Source: Apium graveolens (lineage: Eukaryota; Streptophyta; Magnoliopsida; Apiales; Apiaceae). From it: 64,000 nucleotides of DNA. The first letter of the stretch is position 1; each line of letters begins with the position of its first letter. A program made the translations under genes and the position numbers. The notes beneath the pieces are model-generated. The model was not told the origin of the DNA, did not search any database, and saw nothing but the letters and a program-made list of their open reading frames with translations. Shown in pieces: positions 10,265 to 20,633 of this stretch. Location of the stretch: NCBI RefSeq assembly GCF_009905375.1, contig NC_133653.1:65941414-66005413 (forward strand). The letters run 5' to 3'.

Positions 10265-13200
10265 ATGGCACCAGTCGTGAAAATTATGTCTCAATCTGGG
10301 TTCATCTATGAGAAGAACAATTTCATAGCTTTGGTAGAAAAGAATGAAGCCCATTCAGACTATCACAAAATGATGGACTTCATCAAAAACTGTAAACTTA
10401 GCTATGCAATGCTGGAAGCCCCAACGATTTACTGTGAAGTAGTTGAGGAGATTTGGACAACTGCTGAGTTCAACTCCATAGATATGACTATCTCCTTCAC
10501 TCTCAAAGGTAAAAATCACTGTATTAACTGTGATGATTTACAAGCATGTTTTAAATTACCTGAGAACAATGCCATGACACCACACACTGATAATGATGTA
10601 TCCAGCATGTTAGATTCCATAGGTTATTCTCTTAACTCTGCTAGTTTAGGGAGTATTAGAAGAAAAGGCCTTAGGAAAGAATGGAGTTTTCTTGGGGATG
10701 CCTTTATAAAGGTTTTCTCTGGGAAAATTAGTAATTTTGATGCCATAACTTCATCTCTTGTTAATATGCTCTATATGCTTGTTTCTGATAGGTATTTTAA
10801 CCTTAGCAACTATGTGATGCTAGAATTGGGTACTAGATTAGGTAACAAAGCTAATAGACCTAATAACATCTATTATGCTAGATTCTTTATGTTATTGGCT
10901 AACCATGTTGCTGAAGGTTTGGTCATAATCAATGAGAATAATAAACTCAAGTGCTGGGCACAAGAGAAAAGAGTTCTTGCAGATTTATTGAGAATGGATC
11001 TCAACAGCAGTGTGCCATTGGTATATTTACCAATCATGAATGCACCTCAGGTAGGTGAGGTAATTGCTTCTACAACTCCTACTTCTTCCAACCCCTCTAT
11101 TTCTTTATCTTCTAGTGTGGCCATGAAATCTGTGACAGTGCCCCAACAGATTTCTACCAAGGTCACCAAAACTAAACTTTCAAAATCAAAGACAAAGAAA
11201 ACCACCTCTGTTGTTTCTCAAAAGACAACAGTTGTAACACCAACCATTAACCCTGAGGAGAGTGAACAGGGTGTGAGTGGTGAGGGGAGGGGTGAACATC
11301 AAAGAAACCCCCAGGATAAGGAAGGAGAGTTAAGTGCTTCCCAAGCTAGCCAAACCACAGTTTCTCAAAAAGCTGTGGTGGTTGAAAAGGTATCTAGCAC
11401 ATCCCTAGTTGCATCCTCCCAAAAGGATGTTACTATTGAAAATAGTTCCCAACCAGGAACACAGAACAAACGAGGGAGGGACACTGAAGCCAAACACTCA
11501 CCAACAAAAGCTTTTATTAGAAGAAAGAAGGCTAGAACCCAATCTTCTACACAGGGTGCACACACTGCACAGATACATCCATCTGTATCTATGCCTTCTC
11601 AAACTCAGTTTGATGTGGCTCCAATAAATGTGGAGTCACAGCCCCATTCTCTCACAATAATCACACATCAATCACCAAACACTTCATCACCATCTCTAGA
11701 TGTGGATATGTTATTCCCATCAATTCCTGATTCTCCCTCTTTACAACTCAGGGAGGAGCCCCACTCAAATACAGGTGATCATCATCTCTTAGATGATTTG
11801 TTGGATCACCCGCAAATTCTTTCAGATATAATTGAAGGATCTGTGTCACCACATCTCAAATCAATCTACACAGATTCAACAGTTATATCACTTTCAATTT
11901 CAACTTCTTTTCCTTCTTCAACGGATATCACTCATCCGTTGACAAGTGGTTGCTCTTCAACGGATAAGCTTAACAGCAGTTATCCGTTGATAACATCAGT
12001 TTCACCTTCAACGGATATTCCACATCCGTTGATAGTCTCTCCACACATAACTGAATCAATTCCAAGTGTAGAAGACATGAATACTGTGCAATCACTCTTA
12101 GGATTGAGGGAAGGGAGTGAAAATTTGAGTGAGAGGTTGGGTTGCTCCCAGGCAAAAGGAGAGATTGAGAGCTCAAAAATGCATGCTATTTCTTCCAGCA
12201 TGGCAAAAGTAAGTGAGAGGAGTACCACCTTAGTAGGTGAAGGTGGGGGAGTGAGTTGTGTGAGCCAGGGGGAGCCCCTGATGCAAGAAAATAGAGAAAA
12301 AGAGAGAAAGGCAGGTACAGTAGATATAAGGGTGGAACCAGCCATTGCTAGTGAGTCAATGATTGTGGATGATGCTGAAAAGGAAAGACAATTTCAGCAA
12401 CATTACAAAGCTGTAATTGATAACATTTTCTTGGATGCTGACACTTTTACTCATCCTGTGTCAGCCTATCAAATGTTGGCTGCTCAGGGCAATGAGGAGG
12501 CAGAAAAGACACTACATCTAGTACACACAATAGAATCTCTTCAAAGGGATAAAGCTGCTATTACCAAGATGCCTTCTACAGCTGGTGAGCCATCTGAGGA
12601 ATTTGGAGTAAATTCTGATGATGATGACTCTGTTTCTTTTGATGGAAGCATGAACTTAGGGGGAGATGAAGGCCCTAGTTCAATTCTAAATCTACCTGAA
12701 TGGGCTTTGACAAAGGAGTATAGATCAGGGGAATTCAATGTCTCCTTAGTCAAACAAATCAACACTATTCAACAGGCCATTCAGAACACTTCACATGCAA
12801 GTATCAAGGCTATCCTTCAAGCTCACCTGGACTCACTGCATCTCATGAAGTTGCAGCAAGTAAAGCAGAATCTGAGTATGGATGATCTCAGGAAGGATAT
12901 TGCTGACTTGAAATCCTACAGTTCTGAAAAATTGGATTCAGTCATGCCCTATGGTACATTGCAGGACTTGGTTTTGAGATTGAAAAAGGAATCAGTTACT
13001 GAGAAAAGGCTGGCCAAGTTGGAAGACAGAGTTCAAGTTATTGAAGATTCTGTGGCCACCATTCTTCACAACCAACAATCTCAAACCAGTCTCCTAATGC
13101 AGCTGGCAAAAGCACAAGGCTTGACCCCTCTCCTTGATGATAACAAAAAGGGGGAGAGTAAAAGGGAAGGGGAAGGAGAGCCATCTACAAAAATCAAAAT

Positions 13201-14773
13201 ATCTAAAGTGCTAGTTCCTGCCATCACTACTTCTCCAATCATTCAAATCAAAGGAAAGCCTGATGGAATTGATTTGATTCAGCTAGCAGCAGCTGAAATT
13301 CAAGTGAAAGAGCAAAGGAGGAGAATTGATGAAAGGTTGCAACTGTTGTTTGGCTCTACACAAGATAAATCAACATCTGTGAAATACAGCACAAAGATTG
13401 AACCAATCAACATGGAGCTCAAGCCAGTAGGGAGACATAAGGATGAAGAAGCTTCTTCCAAAGAACTACAAGCTATAATTCTCAAGCCCAATAAAAGATC
13501 CAATAAGGACTCTACAAAGAATCGTTTAAAAGAAGTGGACTTTCCTCCTCCAAAAGCTGATGAGAACAAGCTTTTAGGTAGGAGTATTGCTTATCTCAAA
13601 GAGACCATGGATGAGGCTGTAAGGAGAAATAGGGCTATTATCTCTAGAGAGGGAAAGAGCATATGTGTGATGCAAGGACATCCCAAATTCTCAATAGCCA
13701 AGAAGGAAGAAGTCAAGCAACTAAAGGCTGACAAAAGAGCACAAGCAAAGCTTGAACAACAGCTAAAGTCAAGTCAAGTTGAAGAAGAGAAAGGAATTGA
13801 AGTCAGGGGTGAAGACAAGATTGCAAACCTAGATGAGGTTTTTGGGAGTATATTTGGTGAGAGTATGGAAGAAAGAGAGGAATGGCAGAAGGGAAACAGA
13901 AGAAAGGCCAAGGCACATAGAAGGAGTGAAGATAATACTGAAGTAACCAAATCTATATCTAAACCACTACCTTCCATACCTGAACCTCTTGTTGCTAATC
14001 CCACTATAAACATCCATGGTGAACCAATCATTCCAAAAGAGGAACCTATTGATTGGGACACCATCAAATTGCCTACCTTTCTAACCACTCTTCCACTACC
14101 AAAGAAACAGAAAAGAAAACCCAAATCTACACCTCCCATAACCTCTAAGAAATTCACTCAAAAACAAAAGCCTAAGCCTAAGTCATCCATTTCTAAAGAT
14201 GATTATGTTCACATCTGTGGCATAAAAGAAATTTCAGACATTGAACTCTATCTGGATGAGCTGGAGGATGTAAGAGGAATAGCTGCTTACAGACAGCTAC
14301 CAGAGAGATTAGTGTTTAGATACAAAGGAGCTGGGGAAAGAACATGGCCTCTCCAAAGGATTCTGAATGAAGGCTACTCTACCTTGATTAGAGTCTTTTC
14401 AGCTATACAAAAGGATTCTGCCTTTACCAGAACTGCCAAGACTGAAATTCTCAACAAGATTGCCAATATAAGGAAAACTTGGAGGGAGCCCAATGCTTTA
14501 CCCAGGACTTTACTCATTCAAGAAAGGGGAATTACAATTCACAAATCACCTCATTGGTTGATGGAATTTAGAGATGATAAAGGAGTCAGAAGATTTTTCA
14601 GACTTGAAGACCAACTCAAGATTGCCAGCAATGAAACTCTCAAGGAAATGCAATCTAAGTTGGATATCAGTGTTGAAGATGAAGCTGAATTCTTCAGACA
14701 ACTCCAACTCCAAATTGAGGAAAATGACAAAGGGCTAGGAAAGAAAACCAGGGAACAAAGAAGAAAAAGATGA
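10265..14773 (+). CDS. ORF3 of element A, large non-enzymatic accessory protein (1502 aa)
   Basis: The function is unknown. The ATG has a good context (AACAATGGC). Visible parts, in order: an N-terminal globular domain (about residues 1-245) with RKEWSFLGDAFIKVFSGK, SNFDAI and IYYARFFMLLANH; a long Ser/Thr/Gln-rich region with Lys/Arg-rich patches resembling nuclear-localisation signals (about 280-450); a linker with six TCAACGGAT motifs (residues about 550-590); a coiled-coil-prone part (about 835-960); a Lys-rich region; and a C-terminal domain (about 1310-1430) starting YVHICGIKEISDIELYLDEL. The same order is recognisable in the C elements. I see no signal peptide, hydrophobic membrane helix or glycoprotein pattern, so the 'env-like' label used for SIRE third ORFs is not supported here. 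The ORF is unbroken and has its own TATA-like box. A DNA-binding role is inference only. Confidence 0.85.
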   Translation: MAPVVKIMSQSGFIYEKNNFIALVEKNEAHSDYHKMMDFIKNCKLSYAMLEAPTIYCEVVEEIWTTAEFNSIDMTISFTLKGKNHCINCDDLQACFKLPENNAMTPHTDNDVSSMLDSIGYSLNSASLGSIRRKGLRKEWSFLGDAFIKVFSGKISNFDAITSSLVNMLYMLVSDRYFNLSNYVMLELGTRLGNKANRPNNIYYARFFMLLANHVAEGLVIINENNKLKCWAQEKRVLADLLRMDLNSSVPLVYLPIMNAPQVGEVIASTTPTSSNPSISLSSSVAMKSVTVPQQISTKVTKTKLSKSKTKKTTSVVSQKTTVVTPTINPEESEQGVSGEGRGEHQRNPQDKEGELSASQASQTTVSQKAVVVEKVSSTSLVASSQKDVTIENSSQPGTQNKRGRDTEAKHSPTKAFIRRKKARTQSSTQGAHTAQIHPSVSMPSQTQFDVAPINVESQPHSLTIITHQSPNTSSPSLDVDMLFPSIPDSPSLQLREEPHSNTGDHHLLDDLLDHPQILSDIIEGSVSPHLKSIYTDSTVISLSISTSFPSSTDITHPLTSGCSSTDKLNSSYPLITSVSPSTDIPHPLIVSPHITESIPSVEDMNTVQSLLGLREGSENLSERLGCSQAKGEIESSKMHAISSSMAKVSERSTTLVGEGGGVSCVSQGEPLMQENREKERKAGTVDIRVEPAIASESMIVDDAEKERQFQQHYKAVIDNIFLDADTFTHPVSAYQMLAAQGNEEAEKTLHLVHTIESLQRDKAAITKMPSTAGEPSEEFGVNSDDDDSVSFDGSMNLGGDEGPSSILNLPEWALTKEYRSGEFNVSLVKQINTIQQAIQNTSHASIKAILQAHLDSLHLMKLQQVKQNLSMDDLRKDIADLKSYSSEKLDSVMPYGTLQDLVLRLKKESVTEKRLAKLEDRVQVIEDSVATILHNQQSQTSLLMQLAKAQGLTPLLDDNKKGESKREGEGEPSTKIKISKVLVPAITTSPIIQIKGKPDGIDLIQLAAAEIQVKEQRRRIDERLQLLFGSTQDKSTSVKYSTKIEPINMELKPVGRHKDEEASSKELQAIILKPNKRSNKDSTKNRLKEVDFPPPKADENKLLGRSIAYLKETMDEAVRRNRAIISREGKSICVMQGHPKFSIAKKEEVKQLKADKRAQAKLEQQLKSSQVEEEKGIEVRGEDKIANLDEVFGSIFGESMEEREEWQKGNRRKAKAHRRSEDNTEVTKSISKPLPSIPEPLVANPTINIHGEPIIPKEEPIDWDTIKLPTFLTTLPLPKKQKRKPKSTPPITSKKFTQKQKPKPKSSISKDDYVHICGIKEISDIELYLDELEDVRGIAAYRQLPERLVFRYKGAGERTWPLQRILNEGYSTLIRVFSAIQKDSAFTRTAKTEILNKIANIRKTWREPNALPRTLLIQERGITIHKSPHWLMEFRDDKGVRRFFRLEDQLKIASNETLKEMQSKLDISVEDEAEFFRQLQLQIEENDKGLGKKTREQRRKR
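11918..12032 (+). repeat. TCAACGGAT motif cluster inside ORF3
   Basis: Three inverted pairs: 11918/11934 (7-bp spacer), 11957/11982 (16-bp spacer) and 12008/12024 (7-bp spacer). Forward copies read Ser-Thr-Asp, complementary copies His/Tyr-Pro-Leu. Confidence 0.8.
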
Positions 14774-14951
14774 TTTGCTCAGGCTAAAGGAGTATCCTTG
14801 GAAATACTGTAAATCTTCAATTTCCTCCTAGTACATACATTTTTGCAGCATTTTCAAATTTCTACTTAGTTTCAATTCATATATCTGTTAAGTGTTTTGT
14901 TATCATCAAGTTAACCCTGAATTTATGCCTACAATTCTTATAGACATAAAT

Positions 14952-14961
14952 AGGGGGAGAT
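14952..14961 (+). other. Polypurine tract of element A
   Basis: AGGGGGAGAT directly before the 3' LTR at 14962. It primes plus-strand DNA synthesis. The C elements have the same GGGGGAGAT sequence before their 3' LTRs. Confidence 0.85.
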
Positions 14962-15976
14962 TGTTAGGAATATATGTGCATTAGTTTGATGATATGTTTA
15001 ACAAAACACTTAAGTAGAAATTCAGTGTCTGTAGCCTCAACGGATAAGACCACTTTGGCTATCCGTTTATGGTGTAGCTTTACTTAGAAATAAGTCTAGT
15101 GTTGTAGCATATTTCAGTCTCTGTATTTAAGATGTAATTCTTAGAAGTTGAGAGAAACTATGAGTCATGTTGACTACTAGAAGATATGCAGATAGGAAGG
15201 CTAATTGTAAATATTTCATGCCTTGTAATTTTGTATAAATGAAGTGGTATCAACGGATGACTTAAAGACCTTCAACGGATGAGAAGCTAAGCTTCAACGG
15301 ATGTCTCTAAAGCTTCAACGGATAACATCCTTCAACGGATGAGTGCATCAACGGATGAAAGCTTCAACGGATGTTCTGTTGATTAACCGTTGATAAGTGG
15401 TAGTTGTACCTACAAACAGAGGCACGTGGGTGAACAGAGATAACTGAAATGTGGCAGCCTAATTTCAGGAACATCAGAAAAAGCAGCCGTTCTACTCTAG
15501 TATAAAGAGACATTAAGTCAACAAAGTACTGGAGTGAACTGGAGAAGAAACAAGTGGAGATCTTACTTTATTATTTTATAATATCCTTGTCTTCACTTGT
15601 AAACTTGGTAACATATAAACCAAGTAGTAGCTAGTAATTAGATAAGAATTTTTCCAGAGCTGTTTAGAAAAATCTTGAGAGAAAAATTATCTAGTTTGTA
15701 CTAGGATGCAGCTGTGATCAAATTCTTAGATCACAGAATTTCTGAAATACCATCTCTGGTGGAACAACAAATCCACCAGAAAAGTTTTTAAAGGTTTATT
15801 GTGTTCTTTACATTTGTGTTTGAATATATATCTGTCTGTATCAGCTTAAAGCAATTCACACACTTGTTCATCTTGAACACACAGTCTTTATAAACTGCTC
15901 AAAACTTGAAAAAGTTTTGAGATTTACATTCAACCCCCCTTCTGTAAATCTCATTGTTAGTTCTCTAGAAATAACA
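14962..15976 (+). repeat. 3' LTR of element A
   Basis: 1015 bp, matching 2857-3871 with about five substitutions. One of these changes the second motif (ATCCGTTGA to ATCCGTTTA), leaving eight exact copies. TATAAAG is at 15501-15507. The target duplication GCATA follows at 15977-15981. Confidence 0.95.
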
Positions 15977-16540
15977 GCATAGTCACTTGAATCGCACATC
16001 ATCTCAAAAGGTTCGTCCCAATTAGGTGCAATTATGATAGGTGGTGTGATTAAACTCTTCTTCAAGAACTCAAAAGCAGTTAGGCACTCGTCATCAAACT
16101 TGAATGGGACATCTTTCTCTAGAATATTGCACAAAGGTTTAGAGATTTTTGAGAAGTCCTTGATGAAACGCCTATAGAAACCCGCATGACCAAGAAAGCT
16201 TCGGACTCCCTTAACATAATTTGGTGAAGGAAGGTTTTCGATAACCCCCACCTTGGCTTTATCCACCTCAAGACCTTTACTAGAGACCTTATTCCCAAGA
16301 ATAATGCCCCGTCACACCATAAAATGACATTTCTCCCAGTTGAGAACCAGATTGGTCTCAACAAACCTTTTAAGAATGGCGCCAAGATTTTGCAAGCATT
16401 CGTCAAAAGAATCACCAAACACAGAGAAATCATCCATGAAGCCAATCATGTTAGAGAAGATAGCCATCATGCATCTCTGAAATGTGGCAGGTGCTCCACA
16501 CAACCTAAAAGAAACTTTTCTGAAGGCAAAGTAGATGCAT
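15977..16540 (-). pseudogene. Athila reverse transcriptase C-terminal half and start of RNase H
   Basis: This is the continuation of the Athila pol on the far side of element A. On the minus strand it reads CGAPATFQRCMMAIFSNM, then FMDDFSVFGDSFDECLQNLG, the YXDD-box region with the catalytic Asp pair. Next come SFLGHAGFYRRFIKDFSKIS (connection) and WDEPFEMMCDSSDYAV (RNase H start), where element A cuts it at 15982. A frame change lies near 16270-16310. The 5' half of the reverse transcriptase, including the first catalytic Asp motif, is missing. The frame jumps from the pol N-terminal linker (HLRYAFRGDAST) straight to the segment before CGAPATF, with the junction near 16530-16545. This is a deletion, not an assembly of exons. 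Confidence 0.8.
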
Positions 16541-17288
16541 CACCTCGAAAAGCATACCTTAAGTGTTCAGGAAATGGTTTAAGCTCAAGTGTAGGAGTTT
16601 CCTCAATAGATGGCTTGAGGTGCTTTGGAGATTTGTTTAGCTCCTCCATTCCAAGAGATTCAAAAGGCATATCCAGCCTTCGCTTCTAAGGAGAAGCATT
16701 CAGATACTATAACTGCTCATCACCTTCGTCATCTTCACTATCTGAATTCCCCAACAAGGCCTTCTCTAAGGCATCAAACCTTAGCATTTGATCAAGTGCT
16801 GAAGTAACCACAGAATCGACCAACTCCACTTTTAAGCACTCCTCGTTCTCAGTGGGAAATTTTATGGCATTAAAAACATTGAAAGTCACATCCCGATCTA
16901 GCACTCGCATAGTAAGCTCACCCTTCTGCACATCAATCAAGGTTCGACCAGTAGCCAAGAATGGTCTTCCCAAGATTATGGGAATCTTCTTATCCTCCTC
17001 GAAATCAAGAATTAAAAAATTAGCAGGAAAGATGAGTTTATCAACCTTGACCAAGACATCCTCTATAATGCCTCGTGGATATGTAATAGAACGATCGGCC
17101 AACTACAAGGTCATATAAGTAGGCTTTGGATCAGGTAAGTCCAACTTCTTGAAGATTGACAAGGGTATCAAATTGATGCTAGCTCCCAACTCACATAAGC
17201 ATTTGTCAAATGACACTTTTCCAATGGTACAAGGAATAGTGAAGCTTCCAGGATCTTTAAGCTTCAAAGGTAACTTTTGTTGCAACAC
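16541..17288 (-). pseudogene. Athila aspartic protease and pol linker (broken)
   Basis: Minus-strand frames show the retropepsin-like region: IPCTIGKVSFDKCLCELGAS, then NLIPLSIFKKLDL (17103-17288). After a stop at 17103 follow IPIILGRPFLATGRTLIDVQ and KGELTMRVLDRDVTFNVFNA (16707-17102). Athila proteases usually have DLGAS at the active site; here the codon reads Glu (ELGAS), so the catalytic Asp appears lost. The downstream linker ends ELKPFPEHLRYAF (about 16541-16670), the usual bridge into reverse transcriptase. The reading frame is broken at least twice. Confidence 0.75.
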
Positions 17289-19031
17289 AGTGTTGCATTC
17301 CTCCGTAAGAGAAATATCTCTAAATCATCAAGCTTCACTTTCCGAGAGAGAATAAATTTCATAAACTTTGCATAATTAGGCATCTGTTCAAGAGCTTCAG
17401 CGAAAGGTATGTTGATATGAAGTTTTTTGAACACTTCCAGAAACTTCTCAAAGTACTTATCCAACTTTTTCTTCTGCAGCCTCTTAGGAAAAGGAGGTGG
17501 AGGATAGATCTGTTTCTCCCCTGTATTACCCTCAGGAGGAGTGTGTTCAATAGTAGTCTTCCTTGCTTCCACTTCTGCTTCCTTCTGCACTTCTTCTTCA
17601 ACCATAGCTTCTTCTTCCGAAACTTGAGAGTGTTCGGGATTTGTAACCTTCCCAGACCTCAATGTAATTGCCTTTACCTGCTCCTTAGCTTCCCTCTTTC
17701 CTGGCACTTCAGTGTCACCAGGGAGTGTACCAGGTTGATGATTTAGCAAGGCATTGGTAATTTACCCAATTTGATTCTTCAAGGTCTTGATAGAAACCGC
17801 TTGACTCTTACACATGAGCCTCAACTCCTCTAATTCAGATTTTTCATTAGACTGTTGCAGGTTGAGTTGTTATTTTGGTGCATATTGCGGTTGCTGAAAA
17901 CCATGTGGGTTGTATTGCTTTGCCGCATACTGCTGATAAGGCGGTTGAACCGCATTCTGAGTATTACTTCAGCTGAAGTTATGATGATTGCGATTGTTAG
18001 GATGATAAGTGGCTGGAACTGGCTGCTGCGACCTCTGAAAGTTGCTCACGAACTGAGTTGATTCACTAGACATAGCAAGATGCTCCGTCTCGTGGGCACC
18101 AACACAAAGCTCACAAACACTAGTGATCTGATTAACTCCATAATTAGCCAAAGAATCCACCTTCATCGTCAAAGCCTTAAACTGAGCAGCTACAGTAGTA
18201 GCTATATCTACTCCAGAATTCCTGCTACCTTACCCTGAGGTAGTCTCTGAGTTGGGTTCTGGTATTCATTGGCAGCCATCAGCTCAATCAATTCATAAGC
18301 TTCATCATAGCTTTTAGCCCATAAGGCCCTCTTGATGCTGCATCAAGCATGGGTCTAGAAGTAGCACCCAATCCATTATGAAAGAAGTTAATGATCATCC
18401 AGTCAGGCATCCCATGGTGAGGACACTTTCTAAGCATCTCTTTGTAGTGATCCCAAGCCTCACATAAAGATTCTCCAGATTGCTGAGCAAATTGAGTAAA
18501 TGCGTTTCTAATTACAGTAGTCTTTGCCATATGAAAGAATTTAGTTAGGAACTTTTGAGCAAGATCCTTCCATTTGGTGATAGACCCTGGTGGTAGAGAA
18601 TGTAACCAGCACTTAGCTTTATCCCGCATAGAGAATGGGAAAAGCCTCAACTTAATAGCATCTTCAGAAACTCCATTAAACTTGAAAGTGTCGCATATCT
18701 CGATGAAAACTCTGATGTGCATGTTGGGGTCTTCTATCAGAGAACCCCCAAACTGAACTGAGTTCTGTATCATATGAATCGTGCTCGACTTGATCTCAAA
18801 GGTGTTAGCTGAGATGGCTGGTCGGACAATGCTAGACTGAATATCATTAATATTTGGCTGAGAGTAATCCATCAAAGCCTTCGTATTCACTTCTGGTTCT
18901 CTCATTGCAATAAGAGCTTCTTCTTCAACTTTCTCCTCGATAAAAACTTCTTGAAAAACTTCCTTAGCTACTACAACTTCTTCCTCAGCTTGATCCAATG
19001 TTCTCTTACGAGACTGAGAACGCGTATGCAT
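17264..19031 (-). pseudogene. gag: Athila gag (broken)
   Basis: The start ATG at 19031 gives MHTRSQSRKRTLDQ. The Retrotrans_gag domain lies at about 18288-18840 (FNGVSEDAIKLRLFPFSMRD, AKCWLHSLPPGSITKWKDLA, ESLCEAWDHYKEMLRKCPHH). After a frame break near 18290 a zinc-finger-like CELCVGAHETEHLA appears at about 18080-18130. A charged C-terminal part contains VKAITLRSGK (17264-17749), a hallmark of Athila gag. It is followed directly by the protease. At least three frame breaks are present, so it is not functional. Confidence 0.8.
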
Positions 19032-19145
19032 ACACGCTCACTAGAGTACCTGCAACACGATAAAGAAACAAGTAAGTAACAATGTCCGAGTCAATGAACT
19101 TTAACGACCACTGATGACAAACACATAAACTAAAAATTAACAGCG

Positions 19146-19165
19146 AGTCCCCGGCAGCGGCGCCA
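19146..19165 (-). other. Athila primer binding site, tRNA-Asp type
   Basis: The minus strand reads TGGCGCCGCTGCCGGGGACT, six bases after the LTR end. This is the tRNA-Asp-type primer site usual for Athila elements. Confidence 0.8.
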
Positions 19166-19171
19166 AAAACT

Positions 19172-20633
19172 TGTTAGGATGAAAACATGCGCTAATATTT
19201 ACGCAAGTATGTGTGATCGTAAGTATTATAGAATTATTTCTAGTTCGTTCCCACAGAGTCTGGTTTAGGTTAATTTTAATCAATGCACATATGCAATAAT
19301 GATATGGTTATTATTCAATGCTAAGACAATTAATAAATTGAGATTGTTTATAACTACGGTTAACTAAGAGATTATACTAAAGAATATTAACTAAGAGATT
19401 AAAAAGGATTGATTACTATATGACACAAACATGGGATTCTAACTTCATTACTACTTCATTCAATAGCTTTCTTGTTCTTAACCTTAGCATGCAATGGTGA
19501 TGACATTAATCACCTAACACGAAACTAGTAAATGCCAACTTTCGTTATACGAATACCCTAGTACCAGACATCCACAAAATAGATAGAAGCTGAATAGACA
19601 CCAATTATATTGAGACCCTATATGTCTACAGAATTTGACAACATAATAGCTTAATGCATAAGTTATCTATCATGATTACATAGGGTAAGTAAGATGGTTA
19701 AAATTACCTACGAATCATGCATATAAAATATATGAACCTATGCTAGCACGACAAGTTTTAAACCCCTATATTCACTTTCACTTCAATAGAGATTAACACG
19801 CTATCTTATAAGTTCACGATGCTCATAAGACGAATAAGCACAATCAATACTAGGTTATCATACAATCACCACACACTAAGGTATCGGAACAATTTAACTA
19901 ATAAAGACCATAAGTAAATCCGTTAGAACCCCACGATAACGATTAGCCCATAATCGGACTCATCATTAATGTGGGTTCCAATGAAAGCATGGTATAATAA
20001 ACGTAGTCTTTATACTAAATAAATAATAAAACCAAGTACGTTACACAAGAGTATAGGTTCACAAATAAGAAAACTAGCATCCAAGATACAACTTAAAACA
20101 AAGAATCACAAGAATAAACTAGATCTTCTTCACCTTGATTGAATTGTACTATACGGTCTTCTTACGCCTTCTCCTTAACTCTGGTACGTCTTGTTATTAA
20201 AAACGATCATACGTTATTAATATATATGCTGTAGAATCAATCAGGGCTTCAAACTATCAGAACCCAAGTAGAAACAGAATTCTGCCATCCCGACCAGCGC
20301 GGGCGCGCGCTTCACCAGCGCGGGCGTGCTGTCCTTCTGTAATCGTGGCAACGCCGCGTGCTACTACAGCGCGCGGGTGCGCTGACTCTCTGAAAAAACT
20401 TTAATTTCTTGATTTATTGCATGGTTTGAGCTGGCGATTCACGTGCAATCTTCCTGAGTACCATCCTAACACCAATTTAGCACCAAAATAATGCTAAATC
20501 TCCTACTTCTTTTAACTTTACCTGAAATGCAAAAACACTACAAAAACACATCAAATACACAAATAACTCGAGTACAACATAACAATTCAAGCCTTTATAG
20601 AATATTTTAAGTAGATATAAATGCCACTTAACA
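19172..20633 (-). repeat. 5' LTR of the Athila element
   Basis: On the minus strand it begins TGTTAAGTGGCATTTATA and ends CATCCTAACA, 1462 bp. It contains a GC-rich motif island (about 20290-20390) with CAGCGCGGGCG copies. A TATATATT lies just downstream near 20220. It aligns with the solo LTR at 54845-56273, for example over TTAGCATTATTTTGGTGCTA. Confidence 0.85.

Larger units (their letters stand above)
2857..15976 (+). mobile_element. Element A: complete SIRE-like Ty1/copia retrotransposon with a 1502-codon third ORF
   Basis: The element spans 13,120 bp. It has two 1015-bp LTRs (TG...CA), target duplication GCATA, an initiator-Met primer site and a G-rich polypurine tract. The order gag, protease, integrase, reverse transcriptase, RNase H defines Ty1/copia. 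A large gag, long size and extra ORF after pol fit the SIRE/Maximus branch. By eye the LTRs differ at only about five sites (about 0.5 %), and all three ORFs are uninterrupted, so insertion is recent and the copy may be competent. It lies in the RNase H region of the Athila element. Its motif TCAACGGAT occurs about 40 times across LTRs, spacers and ORFs. Confidence 0.93.
1..20633 (-). mobile_element. Athila-type Ty3/gypsy LTR retrotransposon, interrupted and cut by the window edge
   Basis: Read on the minus strand the order is 5' LTR (19172-20633), tRNA-Asp-type primer site, gag, protease, reverse transcriptase, RNase H, integrase, GC-rich spacer and an accessory ORF that leaves the window at base 1. 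This order, the Athila-style gag and protease, and the extra ORF after pol fit the Athila branch of Ty3/gypsy. The 3' LTR lies outside the window. Element A (2857-15976) is inserted at the RNase H boundary. Most of the reverse transcriptase palm is deleted, and stops and frameshifts break every ORF, so this copy is dead. An LTR of the same family stands alone at 54845-56273. Confidence 0.85.

Noticed and set aside
10265..14773. Envelope-like protein for ORF3, as often labelled in SIRE elements
   Set aside because: No signal peptide, membrane helix or cleavage-site layout is visible; the protein is hydrophilic with basic and coiled-coil parts.
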